The position numbers and the translations under genes are program-made. A DNA stretch of 64,000 nucleotides from Pseudomonas syringae (GTDB lineage: Bacteria > Pseudomonadota > Gammaproteobacteria > Pseudomonadales > Pseudomonadaceae), in assembly GCF_021606685.1 (NCBI RefSeq), contig NZ_WKCB01000004.1, positions 1 through 64,000 of the forward strand, in the 5' to 3' direction. This document shows, one piece after another, positions 48,023 to 56,655 of the stretch. Positions within the stretch are counted from its first letter, which is position 1, and each line of letters begins with the position of its first letter. The notes beneath the pieces were generated by a model, which was not told the DNA's origin, made no database searches, and worked only from the letters and a program-made list of their open reading frames with translations.

Positions 48023-49588
48023 TCAGCGGCTCAGATACATCCGAGTCGTCAATAGATAAACCGGCAACCCCGACACCAGAATCAACAGCGCGGCATACGG
48101 CGCCGCCGCCGCAAACTCCACATTCGAGGTATGCGCCCACACCGCTGTCGCCAAGGTATTCAACCCCGTCGGGCTCAGCAGCAGCGTGGCCGTCAACTCC
48201 TTCATCGCATCCAGAAATACCAGCGCAAACGCCGCGCCCAATGCCGGGAAAATAATCGGCAGGGTGACTCTGCAAAACGCGCTGAATGACGATGCGCCCA
48301 GCGTGCGCGCGGCCTCTTCCAGTTGCGGTGCGGCTTTGTTCAACGCCGTGCGAATCGGCGCCTGGGCCAGCGGCAGAAACAGCAAGGCATAAGCGATCAG
48401 CAGCAACGCCGAGGTCTGGTACAGCGCCGGCACGTAATGCAGTGCGAAGTACACCAGCGTCAGCGCGATCACCAGGCCGGGCAGGGCGTGCAGCAGGTAC
48501 GGCAGCCGCTCGGCCCACATCGCCAGTTGGCCTTTGTAGCGCACCACCAGCAGCCCCACCGGCACTGCCAGCACCAGGCACAGCGCCGCGCCGCCCAGCG
48601 ACAACGCCAGTGAGGACAGCAACGCCTCACTGATTTCGGCCAGCGGAAATGCCGCCGAAGACCCCACCGCCAACCAGTAACCGAGCATCCCCAGGGGGAT
48701 GCCGCTGCCGATGATCGCCAGCGCCAGGCAATACACCTGGCCCAGCGGCGCCCACTTGCCCAGTCGGACCTGCGCTGCATGCCGCGCCGCGCCCTGGCCG
48801 ATGCGCACGTGGCGGCCCTTGCCGCGCACGCGCAGCTCCAGCCACAACAGGGTCAGGCACATTACCAGCAGCACCGCCGAGAGCATCGCGGCGTTGGCGT
48901 TACTGAATTCCAGCTCGAACTGCTGATAGATCGCGGTGGTGAACGTCTGCAGGCCGATGATCGACAGCGCACCGAACTCCACCAGCATATGCAGTGCGAT
49001 CAGCAGTGCCCCGGCCAGCAGCGACGGCCACAACAGAGGTAACGTGATACGCAGGAATACGCCCCAGCGATTCAGCCCCAGGGTCCGCGCCGACTCCTCC
49101 AGGGAGGGGTCAAGATTGCGCAGCGTCGCCGCCACCGGCAGGAACACCAGCGGGTATTTGGACAGGGTCATCACCAGGATTGCGCCGCCAAGCCCTTCGA
49201 AATTGGCGCTCAGCGACACCCAGGTGAAGCTGCTGACAAACGCCGGCACCGCGAACGGCAGGCACAGGATCACGCCCCAGATGCGTCGCCCCGGCAGGTT
49301 GCTGCGTTCGAGCAGCCACGCCAGGGACAAGCCAATCACGCCGCAGGCCACCGTCACGCCAATCATCAGCGCCAGGGTGTTGCGCAACAGCCCGAACACG
49401 TAAGGCCGCCACAGCAGGTGCACCGCCTCCGCCCAGCCCGCTTGCCAGGCTTTGGTCCCGACATACACCAGCGGCAGCAGGCTCAAGCCCACCAGGAACA
49501 GTACGGGAAGCAACAGCCAGATCGACGGGCGCTTGCGCCGTGGGCTGAAACCCCCGCGCAGGGCGGGGGCGGGTCGCGATGGGGTCAT
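48023..49588 (-). CDS. ABC transporter permease, ferric-iron (FbpB) type
   Basis: A 521-residue inner-membrane permease made of two fused binding-protein-dependent transport domains with about 12 helices. EAA-type loops are in LEESARTLGLNRWGVFLRITLP and LEEAARTLGASSFSAFCRVTLP (cores EESARTLG and EEAARTLG), one per half. This fused architecture and the partner gene fit Fe(III)/FbpB-type transporters, although thiamine or other substrates use the same layout. The basic N-terminus (RPAPALRGGFSPRRKRP) precedes helix 1. It overlaps the solute-binding-protein gene by one base and no ATPase gene follows. Confidence 0.9.
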   Translation of the reverse strand: MTPSRPAPALRGGFSPRRKRPSIWLLLPVLFLVGLSLLPLVYVGTKAWQAGWAEAVHLLWRPYVFGLLRNTLALMIGVTVACGVIGLSLAWLLERSNLPGRRIWGVILCLPFAVPAFVSSFTWVSLSANFEGLGGAILVMTLSKYPLVFLPVAATLRNLDPSLEESARTLGLNRWGVFLRITLPLLWPSLLAGALLIALHMLVEFGALSIIGLQTFTTAIYQQFELEFSNANAAMLSAVLLVMCLTLLWLELRVRGKGRHVRIGQGAARHAAQVRLGKWAPLGQVYCLALAIIGSGIPLGMLGYWLAVGSSAAFPLAEISEALLSSLALSLGGAALCLVLAVPVGLLVVRYKGQLAMWAERLPYLLHALPGLVIALTLVYFALHYVPALYQTSALLLIAYALLFLPLAQAPIRTALNKAAPQLEEAARTLGASSFSAFCRVTLPIIFPALGAAFALVFLDAMKELTATLLLSPTGLNTLATAVWAHTSNVEFAAAAPYAALLILVSGLPVYLLTTRMYLSR

Positions 49589-50613
49589 CAGTTCAAGCCA
49601 ACTTCACGTTCCAGGTCCAGGGCTTCTTCAGCGTTGCCCAGGTCGGCGGGGGTGACTTTCGGCGGTTGCAGCTCGCTGAACGGCTTGAGGCCACGGTTGG
49701 ATTCCATGCCTTTGCGCAGCGGGTATTCGGCAGAAGTGTTGGTGATCACACGTTGGCCTTCTTCACTGGCCATGAACGCCAGCAGTTGCTGGGCTTCTTT
49801 CGGGTGTTTGCTGGATTTGAGCGCCGCTGCGGAAGACACAGTGATCAGGCCGCCGGCATCACCATCGGTGAAGTAATGCAGCTGGGAATCCAGGTTGGTT
49901 TTTTCCTTCTTGAGGGCAAACCAGTAGTAGTTGTTCACCAGCACGGTGGCCACTTCGCCGTTTTCTACGGCTTTGAGGGCGACCATATTGTTGCTGTACA
50001 CCTTGCCGAAGGCGCGCAGGCCGGTCAGCCATTCTTCAGCGGCTTCGCGCCCGTGCAGCTTGATGATCGCCACGGCCTGTTCCTGGAACGCACCGCTGGT
50101 GGGTACGAAGCCGACCTTGCCTTGCCATTCGGGACCAGCGAAATCGAGCACCGACTTGGGCAGGTCTTTTTCGGCGATCAGTTTCGGGTTGAAGGCCACG
50201 ACGCGGGTGCGTGCGGTTACGCCCATCCAATCGCCATTGCTGCCGACATAGTCCTTGGGCAATACGTCGAGGGTGCTGGCATCGATCTTGGCCAGCAGGC
50301 CTTGCTCGCCGAGTTTGTTCAGCGGTGGCGATTCTTCGGTGTAGATCACGTCGGCCGGGGAGCGATCGCCTTCTTCTACGACCTGGCTGGCCAGCTGGTT
50401 GCTGCTGCCTTTGCGCACGTTGACGTGAATACCGGTCTTGGCTTCGAAGGCTTTGGCGAGTTCATCGCCGACTTCTTTGTGTTGGCCGTTGTACAAGGTC
50501 AATGAGATCTTGTCGGCGCAATAGGCAGTGGGCGAGAGCAGTGTCAGGCCGAGCAGGGTAGCGCTCAGGCCGCGCAGAAGGGATGTTTTGAGACGGGTAT
50601 CGCGGATCATCAT
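49588..50613 (-). CDS. Periplasmic iron(III)-type substrate-binding protein
   Basis: A 341-residue periplasmic binding protein of the FbpA/FutA type (class II). A signal peptide of about 33 residues ends at TAYCA-DK. The mature start ISLTLYNGQHKEVGDELAKAFE and SADVIYTEE are typical, and the Tyr pair in NNYYWFALKK matches the iron-coordinating tyrosines of FbpA. It is upstream of, and overlaps, the permease gene. The start is one of two adjacent ATGs; the first (50611-50613) is used because GAGGA lies 9 bases upstream. Confidence 0.9.
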   Translation of the reverse strand: MMIRDTRLKTSLLRGLSATLLGLTLLSPTAYCADKISLTLYNGQHKEVGDELAKAFEAKTGIHVNVRKGSSNQLASQVVEEGDRSPADVIYTEESPPLNKLGEQGLLAKIDASTLDVLPKDYVGSNGDWMGVTARTRVVAFNPKLIAEKDLPKSVLDFAGPEWQGKVGFVPTSGAFQEQAVAIIKLHGREAAEEWLTGLRAFGKVYSNNMVALKAVENGEVATVLVNNYYWFALKKEKTNLDSQLHYFTDGDAGGLITVSSAAALKSSKHPKEAQQLLAFMASEEGQRVITNTSAEYPLRKGMESNRGLKPFSELQPPKVTPADLGNAEEALDLEREVGLN

Positions 50614-50724
50614 CCTAAGTGTTCCTCGCTTGTATGCAACAAATCGTTGCAAGGATAAACGATAAAACTTCTCAGGTGCGGTTGAGGGCGCGGATCGCCA
50701 GGGAGTTTTCAAACCCCGGAAACG

Positions 50725-50747
50725 AAAAAACCCGCTTTCGCGGGTTT
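50725..50747 (-). terminator. Intrinsic terminator of tRNA-Leu copy 1
   Basis: Read leftward, AAACCCGCGAAAGCGGGTTT followed by TTT forms a 7-bp GC stem with a T run. It lies 10 bp after the tRNA end. Confidence 0.9.
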
Positions 50748-50757
50748 AATCTGAATT

Positions 50758-50844
50758 TGGTGCCCAGGAGAAGACTCGAACTTCCACGACCTTGCGATCA
50801 CCAGCACCTGAAGCTGGCGTGTCTACCAATTTCACCACCTGGGC
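50758..50844 (-). tRNA. tRNA-Leu (anticodon CAG), copy 1
   Basis: Read leftward, the sequence begins GCCCAGGTGGTGAAATTGG and ends CTCCTGGGCACCA, 87 nt with encoded CCA. The acceptor stem GCCCAGG pairs with CCTGGGC. The anticodon stem is CCAGC/GCTGG with loop TTCAGGT, giving anticodon CAG, which reads CUG. The long variable arm of a class II tRNA (TGATCGCAAGGTCG region) confirms leucine type. Identical to the second copy at 51.0 kb. Confidence 0.97.
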
Positions 50845-50879
50845 TTTATCAAGCAACGTTGCCGCTGTTGATGGGGCGA

Positions 50880-50908
50880 ACTATACGGCGGGCTTTTTGA
50901 TCTGTAAA
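50880..50908 (-). promoter_or_regulatory. Promoter of tRNA-Leu copy 1
   Basis: Read leftward, TTTACA (50908-50903) and TATAGT (50885-50880) are 17 bases apart, followed by a GC-rich stretch (TCGCCCC) typical of stringently controlled promoters. Confidence 0.8.
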
Positions 50909-50964
50909 CCCCTGATTCAAAAATATAAATCAAGTTTCTCGTTACAAATCAAAGGCCTGAAACG

Positions 50965-50989
50965 CAAAAACCCGCTTTCGCGGGTTTTT
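50965..50989 (-). terminator. Intrinsic terminator of tRNA-Leu copy 2
   Basis: Read leftward, AAAAACCCGCGAAAGCGGG is followed by TTTTTGC. The stem is identical to that of copy 1. A second near-perfect 9-bp dyad (CTCAAGGTT-T-AACCTTGAG, 50996-51014) lies between the tRNA and this terminator and is absent in copy 1. Confidence 0.9.
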
Positions 50990-51022
50990 GGGAGACTCAA
51001 GGTTTAACCTTGAGTTTGAAAT

Positions 51023-51109
51023 TGGTGCCCAGGAGAAGACTCGAACTTCCACGACCTTGCGATCACCAGCACCTGAAGCTGGCGTGTCTACCAATTTCAC
51101 CACCTGGGC
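51023..51109 (-). tRNA. tRNA-Leu (anticodon CAG), copy 2
   Basis: The 87-nt sequence is the same as in the copy at 50.76 kb, with acceptor stem GCCCAGG/CCTGGGC, anticodon loop TTCAGGT and encoded CCA. It has its own promoter and terminator and so is a separate transcription unit. Confidence 0.97.
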
Positions 51110-51143
51110 AGCATCAACAACGTTGCCGTCGTCGATGGCGCGC

Positions 51144-51172
51144 ACTATACGGAGCGCTTTTTAAGCTGTAAA
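51144..51172 (-). promoter_or_regulatory. Promoter of tRNA-Leu copy 2
   Basis: Read leftward, TTTACA (51172-51167) and TATAGT (51149-51144) are 17 bases apart and followed by GCGCGCC, a GC-rich discriminator. The spacer is related to that of copy 1. Confidence 0.8.
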
Positions 51173-51333
51173 CCCCTGCCATGAAAAAATCCTGGAAAAT
51201 TTCGCCAATGGTCGTGCAAGGTGTATTCCGAGGGCGGCAAAGCCCTTTTAAACGCTAGTTAACGCCTGAAATTTCCCGTTTCAATACGCGTATGCCAAAC
51301 TAACCCGCATATAGACAAGGTGAAAACTCTCTA

Positions 51334-53964
51334 ATGGCCGATTGGCAGTCCCTCGATCCCGAGGCCGCTCGTGAAGCGGAAAAATATGAAAACCCTATTC
51401 CTAGCCGCGAACTGATCCTGGCGCATCTCGCCGATCGGGGTTCGCCTGCTAGCCGCGAGCAGCTGGTTGAAGAGTTCGGTCTGACCACCGAAGACCAGCT
51501 CGAAGCCCTGCGCCGCCGCCTGCGTGCCATGGAGCGCGATGCTCAGTTGATCTACACCCGCCGTGGTACCTACGCGCCGGTGGACAAGCTCGACCTGATC
51601 CTTGGCCGCATTGCCGGCCACCGTGACGGCTTCGGCTTCCTGATCCCGGATGACGGCAGCGATGACCTGTTCATGAGCCCGGCGCAAATGCGCCTGGTGT
51701 TCGATGGCGACCGTGCGCTGGCGCGTGTTTCCGGTCTGGACCGTCGCGGTCGGCGTGAAGGCGTGATCGTCGAAGTGGTGTCCCGTGCCCACGAGTCCAT
51801 CGTCGGCCGTTACTTCGAAGAAGGCGGTATCGGCTTTGTTGTGCCGGATAACCCCAAGGTCCAGCAGGAAGTGCTGATCACCCCTGGCCGCAATGGCGCC
51901 GCCAAGGTCGGCCAGTTCGTCGAGGTGAAAATCACCCATTGGCCTACTGCGCGCTTCCAGCCACAGGGCGATATCGTTGAAGTGGTCGGCAACTACATGG
52001 CGCCGGGCATGGAAATCGACGTTGCGTTGCGCACTTACGATATTCCTCACGTCTGGCCGGATGCAGTCATCAAGGAAGCCCGCAAGCTCAAACCGGAAGT
52101 GGAAGAGAAGGACAAAGAGAAGCGCATCGACCTGCGCCATCTGCCGTTCGTCACTATCGACGGTGAAGACGCTCGCGACTTTGATGACGCGGTCTACTGC
52201 GAGGCCAAGCCTGGCAAGTTGCGCCTGTTCTCCGGCGGCTGGAAGTTGTTCGTCGCAATTGCCGACGTGTCCAGCTACGTGAAGATCGGTTCGGCCCTGG
52301 ATGACGAGGCCCAGGTGCGCGGTAACTCCGTGTACTTCCCTGAGCGCGTGATCCCGATGCTGCCTGAGCAGCTGTCCAACGGCCTGTGCTCCCTGAATCC
52401 GAAAGTCGACCGTTTGGCCATGGTGTGCGAGATGACCATCTCCAAAACCGGCGAAATGACCGACTACCAGTTCTATGAGGCGGTGATCCATTCCCAGGCG
52501 CGTCTGACCTACAACAAGGTCAGCACCATCCTGGAAACGCCCAAGACCAGCGAAGCCAAGGCCCTGCGTACCGAATACGCTGGCGTGGTGCCGCACCTCA
52601 AGCAACTGTACTCGCTGTACAAGGTGTTGCTGGGCGCACGCCATGTGCGTGGTGCGATCGATTTTGAAACCCAGGAAACCCGGATTGTCTTCGGCTCCGA
52701 GCGCAAAATCGCCGCAATTACCCCGACCACCCGTAACGATGCGCACAAGCTGATCGAGGAATGCATGCTGGCGGCCAACGTGGCCACCGCTGAATTCCTG
52801 AAGAAGCATGAGATCCCTGCGCTGTACCGTGTGCACGATGGCCCGCCGCCGGAGCGCCTGGAAAAACTGCGCGCCTTCCTCGGCGAGCTTGGCCTGTCCC
52901 TGCACAAAGGCAAGGACGGCCCGACGCCCAAGGATTACCAGGCCTTGCTGGCCAGCATCAAGGACCGTCCGGATTACCACGTGATCCAGACGGTGATGCT
53001 GCGCTCGTTGAGCCAGGCGGTGTATAGCGCCGATAACCAGGGCCACTTCGGCCTGAATTATGAGGCGTACACCCACTTCACCTCGCCGATCCGCCGTTAC
53101 CCCGACCTGCTCACGCACCGGGCGATCCGCAGTGTGATCCACTCCAAGCAAGACACCCCGCACGTCAAGCGCGCCGGTGCCATGACCATTCCGAAAGCAC
53201 GGATCTATCCGTACGACGAAGCGGCCCTGGAACAGCTGGGCGAGCAGTGCTCGATGAGCGAGCGCCGCGCCGACGAAGCCACCCGCGACGTGGTGAACTG
53301 GCTCAAGTGCGAGTTCATGAAGGATCGTGTTGGCGAGTCGTTCCCGGGTGTGATCACTGCGGTGACTGGCTTTGGCCTGTTTGTCGAGCTGACCGATATC
53401 TATGTCGAAGGCCTGGTGCACGTCACCGCCTTGCCGGGTGACTACTACCACTTCGACCCTGTGCATCACCGCCTGGCGGGCGAGCGCACCGGTCGCAGCT
53501 TCCGTTTGGGCGATACCGTGGAAGTGCAGGTCATGCGCGTCGACCTCGACGAGCGCAAGATCGACTTCGGCATGCCGGATAAGCCAGCTGAGCCCGCAGG
53601 CCGTAAAAAGCGTGGCGCCGGTACCGCAGCGCCAGCCTCCAAAGGCAAGGGCGCTCCTGCGAAAGCCGCAGCCGAGCCTGCGCCGGCCAAGGCAGGTCGT
53701 CGTTCGTCTGCCAAGGACAAGGCCCCCGAAGCCTACCGCCCAAGCGACGCAGCGGCGAAAAACGCCGAGCTGCGCAAGAGCCGCGAATTGAAGCAGCAGT
53801 TGCTCAACGAAGCCAAAAGCGGTGGTAAAGCGGCGTCTGGGGGAAAGTCCCACGGGGCGGAAAAGCCGTCGAGCAAGCCCAGTAAACACCGTAAAGGCCC
53901 GCCCAAAGCGGGTTCGGCCCCTGCCAAAAGCAGCGGGTCGCGCAAACCTAAGGCCAAGTCATGA
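51334..53964 (+). CDS. rnr: Ribonuclease R
   Basis: An 876-residue RNase II-family 3'-5' exoribonuclease able to degrade structured RNA. An N-terminal winged-helix domain (residues about 18-80) and two cold-shock domains precede the RNB domain, with catalytic aspartates in DGEDARDFDDAVYC (about residues 272-285), and an S1 domain follows (FPGVITAVTGFGLFVELTDI). The C-terminal 130 residues are a Lys/Ala/Pro/Ser-rich, low-complexity basic tail, longer than in E. coli. The start MADWQSLDPEAA has a weak AAGGTGAAA upstream. rlmB overlaps its stop by 4 bp. Confidence 0.97.
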   Translation: MADWQSLDPEAAREAEKYENPIPSRELILAHLADRGSPASREQLVEEFGLTTEDQLEALRRRLRAMERDAQLIYTRRGTYAPVDKLDLILGRIAGHRDGFGFLIPDDGSDDLFMSPAQMRLVFDGDRALARVSGLDRRGRREGVIVEVVSRAHESIVGRYFEEGGIGFVVPDNPKVQQEVLITPGRNGAAKVGQFVEVKITHWPTARFQPQGDIVEVVGNYMAPGMEIDVALRTYDIPHVWPDAVIKEARKLKPEVEEKDKEKRIDLRHLPFVTIDGEDARDFDDAVYCEAKPGKLRLFSGGWKLFVAIADVSSYVKIGSALDDEAQVRGNSVYFPERVIPMLPEQLSNGLCSLNPKVDRLAMVCEMTISKTGEMTDYQFYEAVIHSQARLTYNKVSTILETPKTSEAKALRTEYAGVVPHLKQLYSLYKVLLGARHVRGAIDFETQETRIVFGSERKIAAITPTTRNDAHKLIEECMLAANVATAEFLKKHEIPALYRVHDGPPPERLEKLRAFLGELGLSLHKGKDGPTPKDYQALLASIKDRPDYHVIQTVMLRSLSQAVYSADNQGHFGLNYEAYTHFTSPIRRYPDLLTHRAIRSVIHSKQDTPHVKRAGAMTIPKARIYPYDEAALEQLGEQCSMSERRADEATRDVVNWLKCEFMKDRVGESFPGVITAVTGFGLFVELTDIYVEGLVHVTALPGDYYHFDPVHHRLAGERTGRSFRLGDTVEVQVMRVDLDERKIDFGMPDKPAEPAGRKKRGAGTAAPASKGKGAPAKAAAEPAPAKAGRRSSAKDKAPEAYRPSDAAAKNAELRKSRELKQQLLNEAKSGGKAASGGKSHGAEKPSSKPSKHRKGPPKAGSAPAKSSGSRKPKAKS

Positions 53965-54716
53965 GTCTGGAAAAAATCTACGGCGTACACGCCGTAGAAG
54001 CCCTGCTGCGTCACCACCCCAAGCGCGTCAAGCAAGTGTGGTTGGCGGAGGGTCGCAGCGAGCCGCGCGTACAAGCGTTGGTCGAACTGGCCACACAAAA
54101 CAAAGTCGCTATCGGCCAGGCCGAGCGTCGTGAAATGGACGTCTGGGTAGAAGGCGTCCACCAAGGCGTGGTTGCGGACGTAAGCCCTAGCCAGGTCTGG
54201 GGCGAAGCGATGCTCGACGAGCTGCTCGACCGCACCGAAGGCGCGCCGCTGTTGCTGGTGCTGGACGGCGTGACCGACCCGCACAACCTCGGCGCCTGCC
54301 TGCGTTCGGCGGATGCTGCCGGTGCGCTGGCGGTGATCGTGCCTAAAGACAAGTCGGCGACGTTGACGCCGGTTGTGCGTAAAGTCGCCTGTGGCGCAGC
54401 GGAAGTGATTCCGCTGGTGGCCGTGACCAACCTGGCGCGCACCCTGGAAAAACTCCAGCAGCGCGGCTTGTGGGTTGTGGGCACGGCAGGGGAGGCTGAG
54501 GTCAGCATTTATGACCAGGACCTTACCGGCCCGACCATCCTGATCATGGGTGCCGAGGGCAAGGGCATGCGTCGCCTGACCCGCGAGCATTGCGATTACC
54601 TGGTGCACCTGCCGATGGCCGGTAGCGTCAGCAGCCTCAACGTGTCGGTCGCGACCGGCGTGTGCCTGTTCGAAGCGCAGCGTCAGCGTGGTGCCAAGGT
54701 CAAGGCCAAGAAGTAA
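53961..54716 (+). CDS. rlmB: 23S rRNA (guanosine-2'-O-)-methyltransferase RlmB
   Basis: A 251-residue SpoU/SPOUT-family enzyme that methylates G2251 of 23S rRNA. An N-terminal substrate-binding domain (IYGVHAVEALLRHHP) precedes the knotted SAM-binding domain with DPHNLGACLRSADAAGA, GAEGKGMRRLTREHCD and SLNVSVATGVCLFE. The ATG overlaps the rnr stop by 4 bp, as in E. coli, so both are translated from one mRNA. Confidence 0.96.
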   Translation: MSLEKIYGVHAVEALLRHHPKRVKQVWLAEGRSEPRVQALVELATQNKVAIGQAERREMDVWVEGVHQGVVADVSPSQVWGEAMLDELLDRTEGAPLLLVLDGVTDPHNLGACLRSADAAGALAVIVPKDKSATLTPVVRKVACGAAEVIPLVAVTNLARTLEKLQQRGLWVVGTAGEAEVSIYDQDLTGPTILIMGAEGKGMRRLTREHCDYLVHLPMAGSVSSLNVSVATGVCLFEAQRQRGAKVKAKK

Positions 54717-54738
54717 TTCTGAGTCTGGCATAGATGCA

Positions 54739-54833
54739 AGATGTGGGAGGGGGCTTGCTCCCGATAGCGGCGGGTCAGTTACAGGTGATGTGACTGACCC
54801 ACCGCTATCGGGAGCAAGCCCCCTCCCACATTT
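54739..54833. repeat. REPIN, class A, arms facing inward
   Basis: Forward arm GTGGGAGGGGGCTTGC then TCCCGATAGCGG (54743-54770) and reverse arm CCGCTATCGGGAGCAAGCC then CCCTCCCAC (54802-54829). Between rlmB and the rpsF promoter, where it could end the rnr-rlmB transcript. Confidence 0.9.
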
Positions 54834-54877
54834 GTTTTGGGGTGCTGGGAAGATTGTTCAAATAATCACCAATCACC

Positions 54878-54906
54878 TTGCGCCCTTTCTTCCCCTTCTC
54901 TACAAT
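54878..54906 (+). promoter_or_regulatory. Candidate sigma-70 promoter of the rpsF operon
   Basis: TTGCGC (54878-54883) and TACAAT (54901-54906) are 17 bases apart. Transcription would begin near 54913, giving a leader of about 110 bases before rpsF, which may contain the S6:S18 autoregulatory RNA known from other bacteria; I did not find a clear match to that motif. Confidence 0.6.
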
Positions 54907-55025
54907 TGCGCCCCTTGCCTTCCTGGCGGGCACCGATGTGCCTCCCTGTGGCAAGATCCATAAGTGTCATTCACTCCTTGTCTGACCGTTTTTGAGCGGC
55001 AGGCTACAACCCGTAAGGAGCATTC

Positions 55026-55448
55026 ATGCGTCATTACGAAATCATCTTTTTGGTCCACCCGGATCAAAGCGAGCAAGTCGGCGGCATGGTTGAGCGTTAC
55101 ACCAAGCTGATCGAAGAAGACGGCGGCAAAATCCACCGTCTGGAAGATTGGGGCCGTCGTCAACTGGCCTACGCAATCAACAATGTTCACAAGGCTCACT
55201 ACGTGATGCTGAACGTTGAGTGCACTGGCAAGGCCCTGGCCGAGCTGGAAGACAACTTCCGCTACAACGATGCAGTGATCCGTAACCTGGTCATCCGTCG
55301 CGAAGAAGCCGTTACCGGCCAATCCGAGATGCTCAAGGCTGAAGAAAACCGCAGTGAGCGCCGTGAGCGTCGCGACCGTCCTGAGCACGAAGGCGCTGAT
55401 AGCGCTGATAGTGATGACAGCGACAACAGCGATAACGCTGACGAGTAA
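55026..55448 (+). CDS. rpsF: 30S ribosomal protein S6
   Basis: A 140-residue ribosomal protein. The S6 fold is seen in [18 protein letters not shown] and [20 protein letters not shown]. From residue about 105 the tail is highly charged ([17 protein letters not shown]) and ends with an Asp/Ser/Asn-rich acidic run ([14 protein letters not shown], given by its pattern). E. coli S6 is shorter, with a Glu tail extended by RimK. The start follows TAAGGAGC. First gene of rpsF-rpsR-DUF2232-rplI. Confidence 0.97.
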   Translation: MRHYEIIFLVHPDQSEQVGGMVERYTKLIEEDGGKIHRLEDWGRRQLAYAINNVHKAHYVMLNVECTGKALAELEDNFRYNDAVIRNLVIRREEAVTGQSEMLKAEENRSERRERRDRPEHEGADSADSDDSDNSDNADE

Positions 55449-55476
55449 TCCACGGACCTTTTAAGGAGCCTATCAA

Positions 55477-55707
55477 ATGGCACGTTTCTTCCGTCGTCGT
55501 AAATTCTGCCGCTTCACCGCTGAAGACGTGAAAGAGATCGATTACAAAGATCTCAACACTCTGAAAGCCTACGTATCCGAGACCGGCAAAATCGTTCCAA
55601 GCCGTATCACCGGTACCAAAGCACGTTATCAGCGTCAGCTGGCCACCGCTATCAAGCGCGCCCGCTTCCTGGCCCTGCTGGCCTACACCGACAGCCACGG
55701 CCGCTGA
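55477..55707 (+). CDS. rpsR: 30S ribosomal protein S18
   Basis: A 76-residue ribosomal protein that pairs with S6 on the 30S platform. The N-terminus [16 protein letters not shown] carries the Cys of zinc-type S18 only once, and [20 protein letters not shown] and [19 protein letters not shown] are typical. TAAGGAGC precedes the ATG. It lies 28 bp after rpsF. Confidence 0.98.
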
Positions 55708-55743
55708 GACCGGGCAGTCGACAAGTAGTAAGGGATTGAATGC

Positions 55744-56637
55744 ATGCGCGCCTTAGCTGAGTTCATCATGCGCGGTCGTGTGCAGGCCACTCTGGTAGTG
55801 GCTGGATGTGCGGCATTGCCGTTGCTTTATTGGTTGGGTGCTGCTGCAGGTTGCCTTGTGCTTCTGCGGCGCGGTTTGAAGGACGCCCTTGGCGTTCTTG
55901 CCCTGGGACTGCTACCGGCCTTGGTCTGGTGGCTGCAATTCGACGATCCACGGGTACTTCTGGTACTGCTGGGGTCATCGAGCCTTGCGTTGGTTTTGCG
56001 CGCAAGTGAGTCCTGGGTCCGCACGCTGCTGGTCAGCGTGGCATTGGGGTTGGTGTACTCAGTGATGCTTGGCGCGGCTTTCCGCCCGCATATCGAGGCG
56101 CTGGCGCAGGAGATCGTCAAGATCCTGCCGCTGGCTCTCGGGGATCTCTACCAGCAATTGTCGGTAGATGAGCGAGCGCGTTTCGCGTCACTGATTGCAC
56201 CGGTCCTGACCGGCCTGATAGCGGCACTGATGCAGATCGTCAGCGTGCTGAGCCTGATTCTTGGGCGTTATTGGCAGGCGTTGTTGTACAACCCGGGTGG
56301 TTTTGGTCGCGAGTTTCGCAGTATCAGAATCCCCGCGGGGCCGGCGATGTTGCTGCTGGCGTGCATGGTTGTCGGGCCGAACTTCGGTACCCAGATGGCC
56401 TTGCTGGCGCCAATTTGCAGCGTACCGCTGGTGTTTGCCGGGCTGGCCCTGATTCACGGGCTGGTTGCGCGAAAGCGCCTGGCCAAGTTTTGGCTGGTGG
56501 GGTTGTACGTCACGCTGTTGCTGTTCATGCAGCTGATCTATCCGTTACTCGTGGTTTTGGCCATTGTCGACGGCCTGATTGATTTTCGCGGTCGTCTGGC
56601 GCCGAAAGACGCCGATAACGCGAACGGTGAAGGTTAA
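55744..56637 (+). CDS. DUF2232 membrane protein in the ribosomal operon
   Basis: A 297-residue inner-membrane protein with about eight helices, matching the DUF2232 (YybS-like) family pattern. N-terminal helices include ATLVVAGCAALPLLYWLGAAA, and the C-terminal part has VGLYVTLLLFMQLIYPLLVVLA. Its position between rpsR and rplI is conserved in Pseudomonas where enterics have priB upstream instead. Function unknown; cotranslation with ribosomal proteins is likely from its 36-bp and 18-bp gaps. The start MRALAEFIMRG is the first ATG after TAAGGGATTG. Confidence 0.88.
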   Translation: MRALAEFIMRGRVQATLVVAGCAALPLLYWLGAAAGCLVLLRRGLKDALGVLALGLLPALVWWLQFDDPRVLLVLLGSSSLALVLRASESWVRTLLVSVALGLVYSVMLGAAFRPHIEALAQEIVKILPLALGDLYQQLSVDERARFASLIAPVLTGLIAALMQIVSVLSLILGRYWQALLYNPGGFGREFRSIRIPAGPAMLLLACMVVGPNFGTQMALLAPICSVPLVFAGLALIHGLVARKRLAKFWLVGLYVTLLLFMQLIYPLLVVLAIVDGLIDFRGRLAPKDADNANGEG

Positions 56638-56655
56638 AAGTTAGAGGATTTTCAC

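Noticed and set aside
50636..50665. Fur box upstream of the iron-type binding protein
   Set aside because: Only two GATAAA-like hexamers are seen; the 19-bp Fur consensus is not met, so it is mentioned only as a weak lead.
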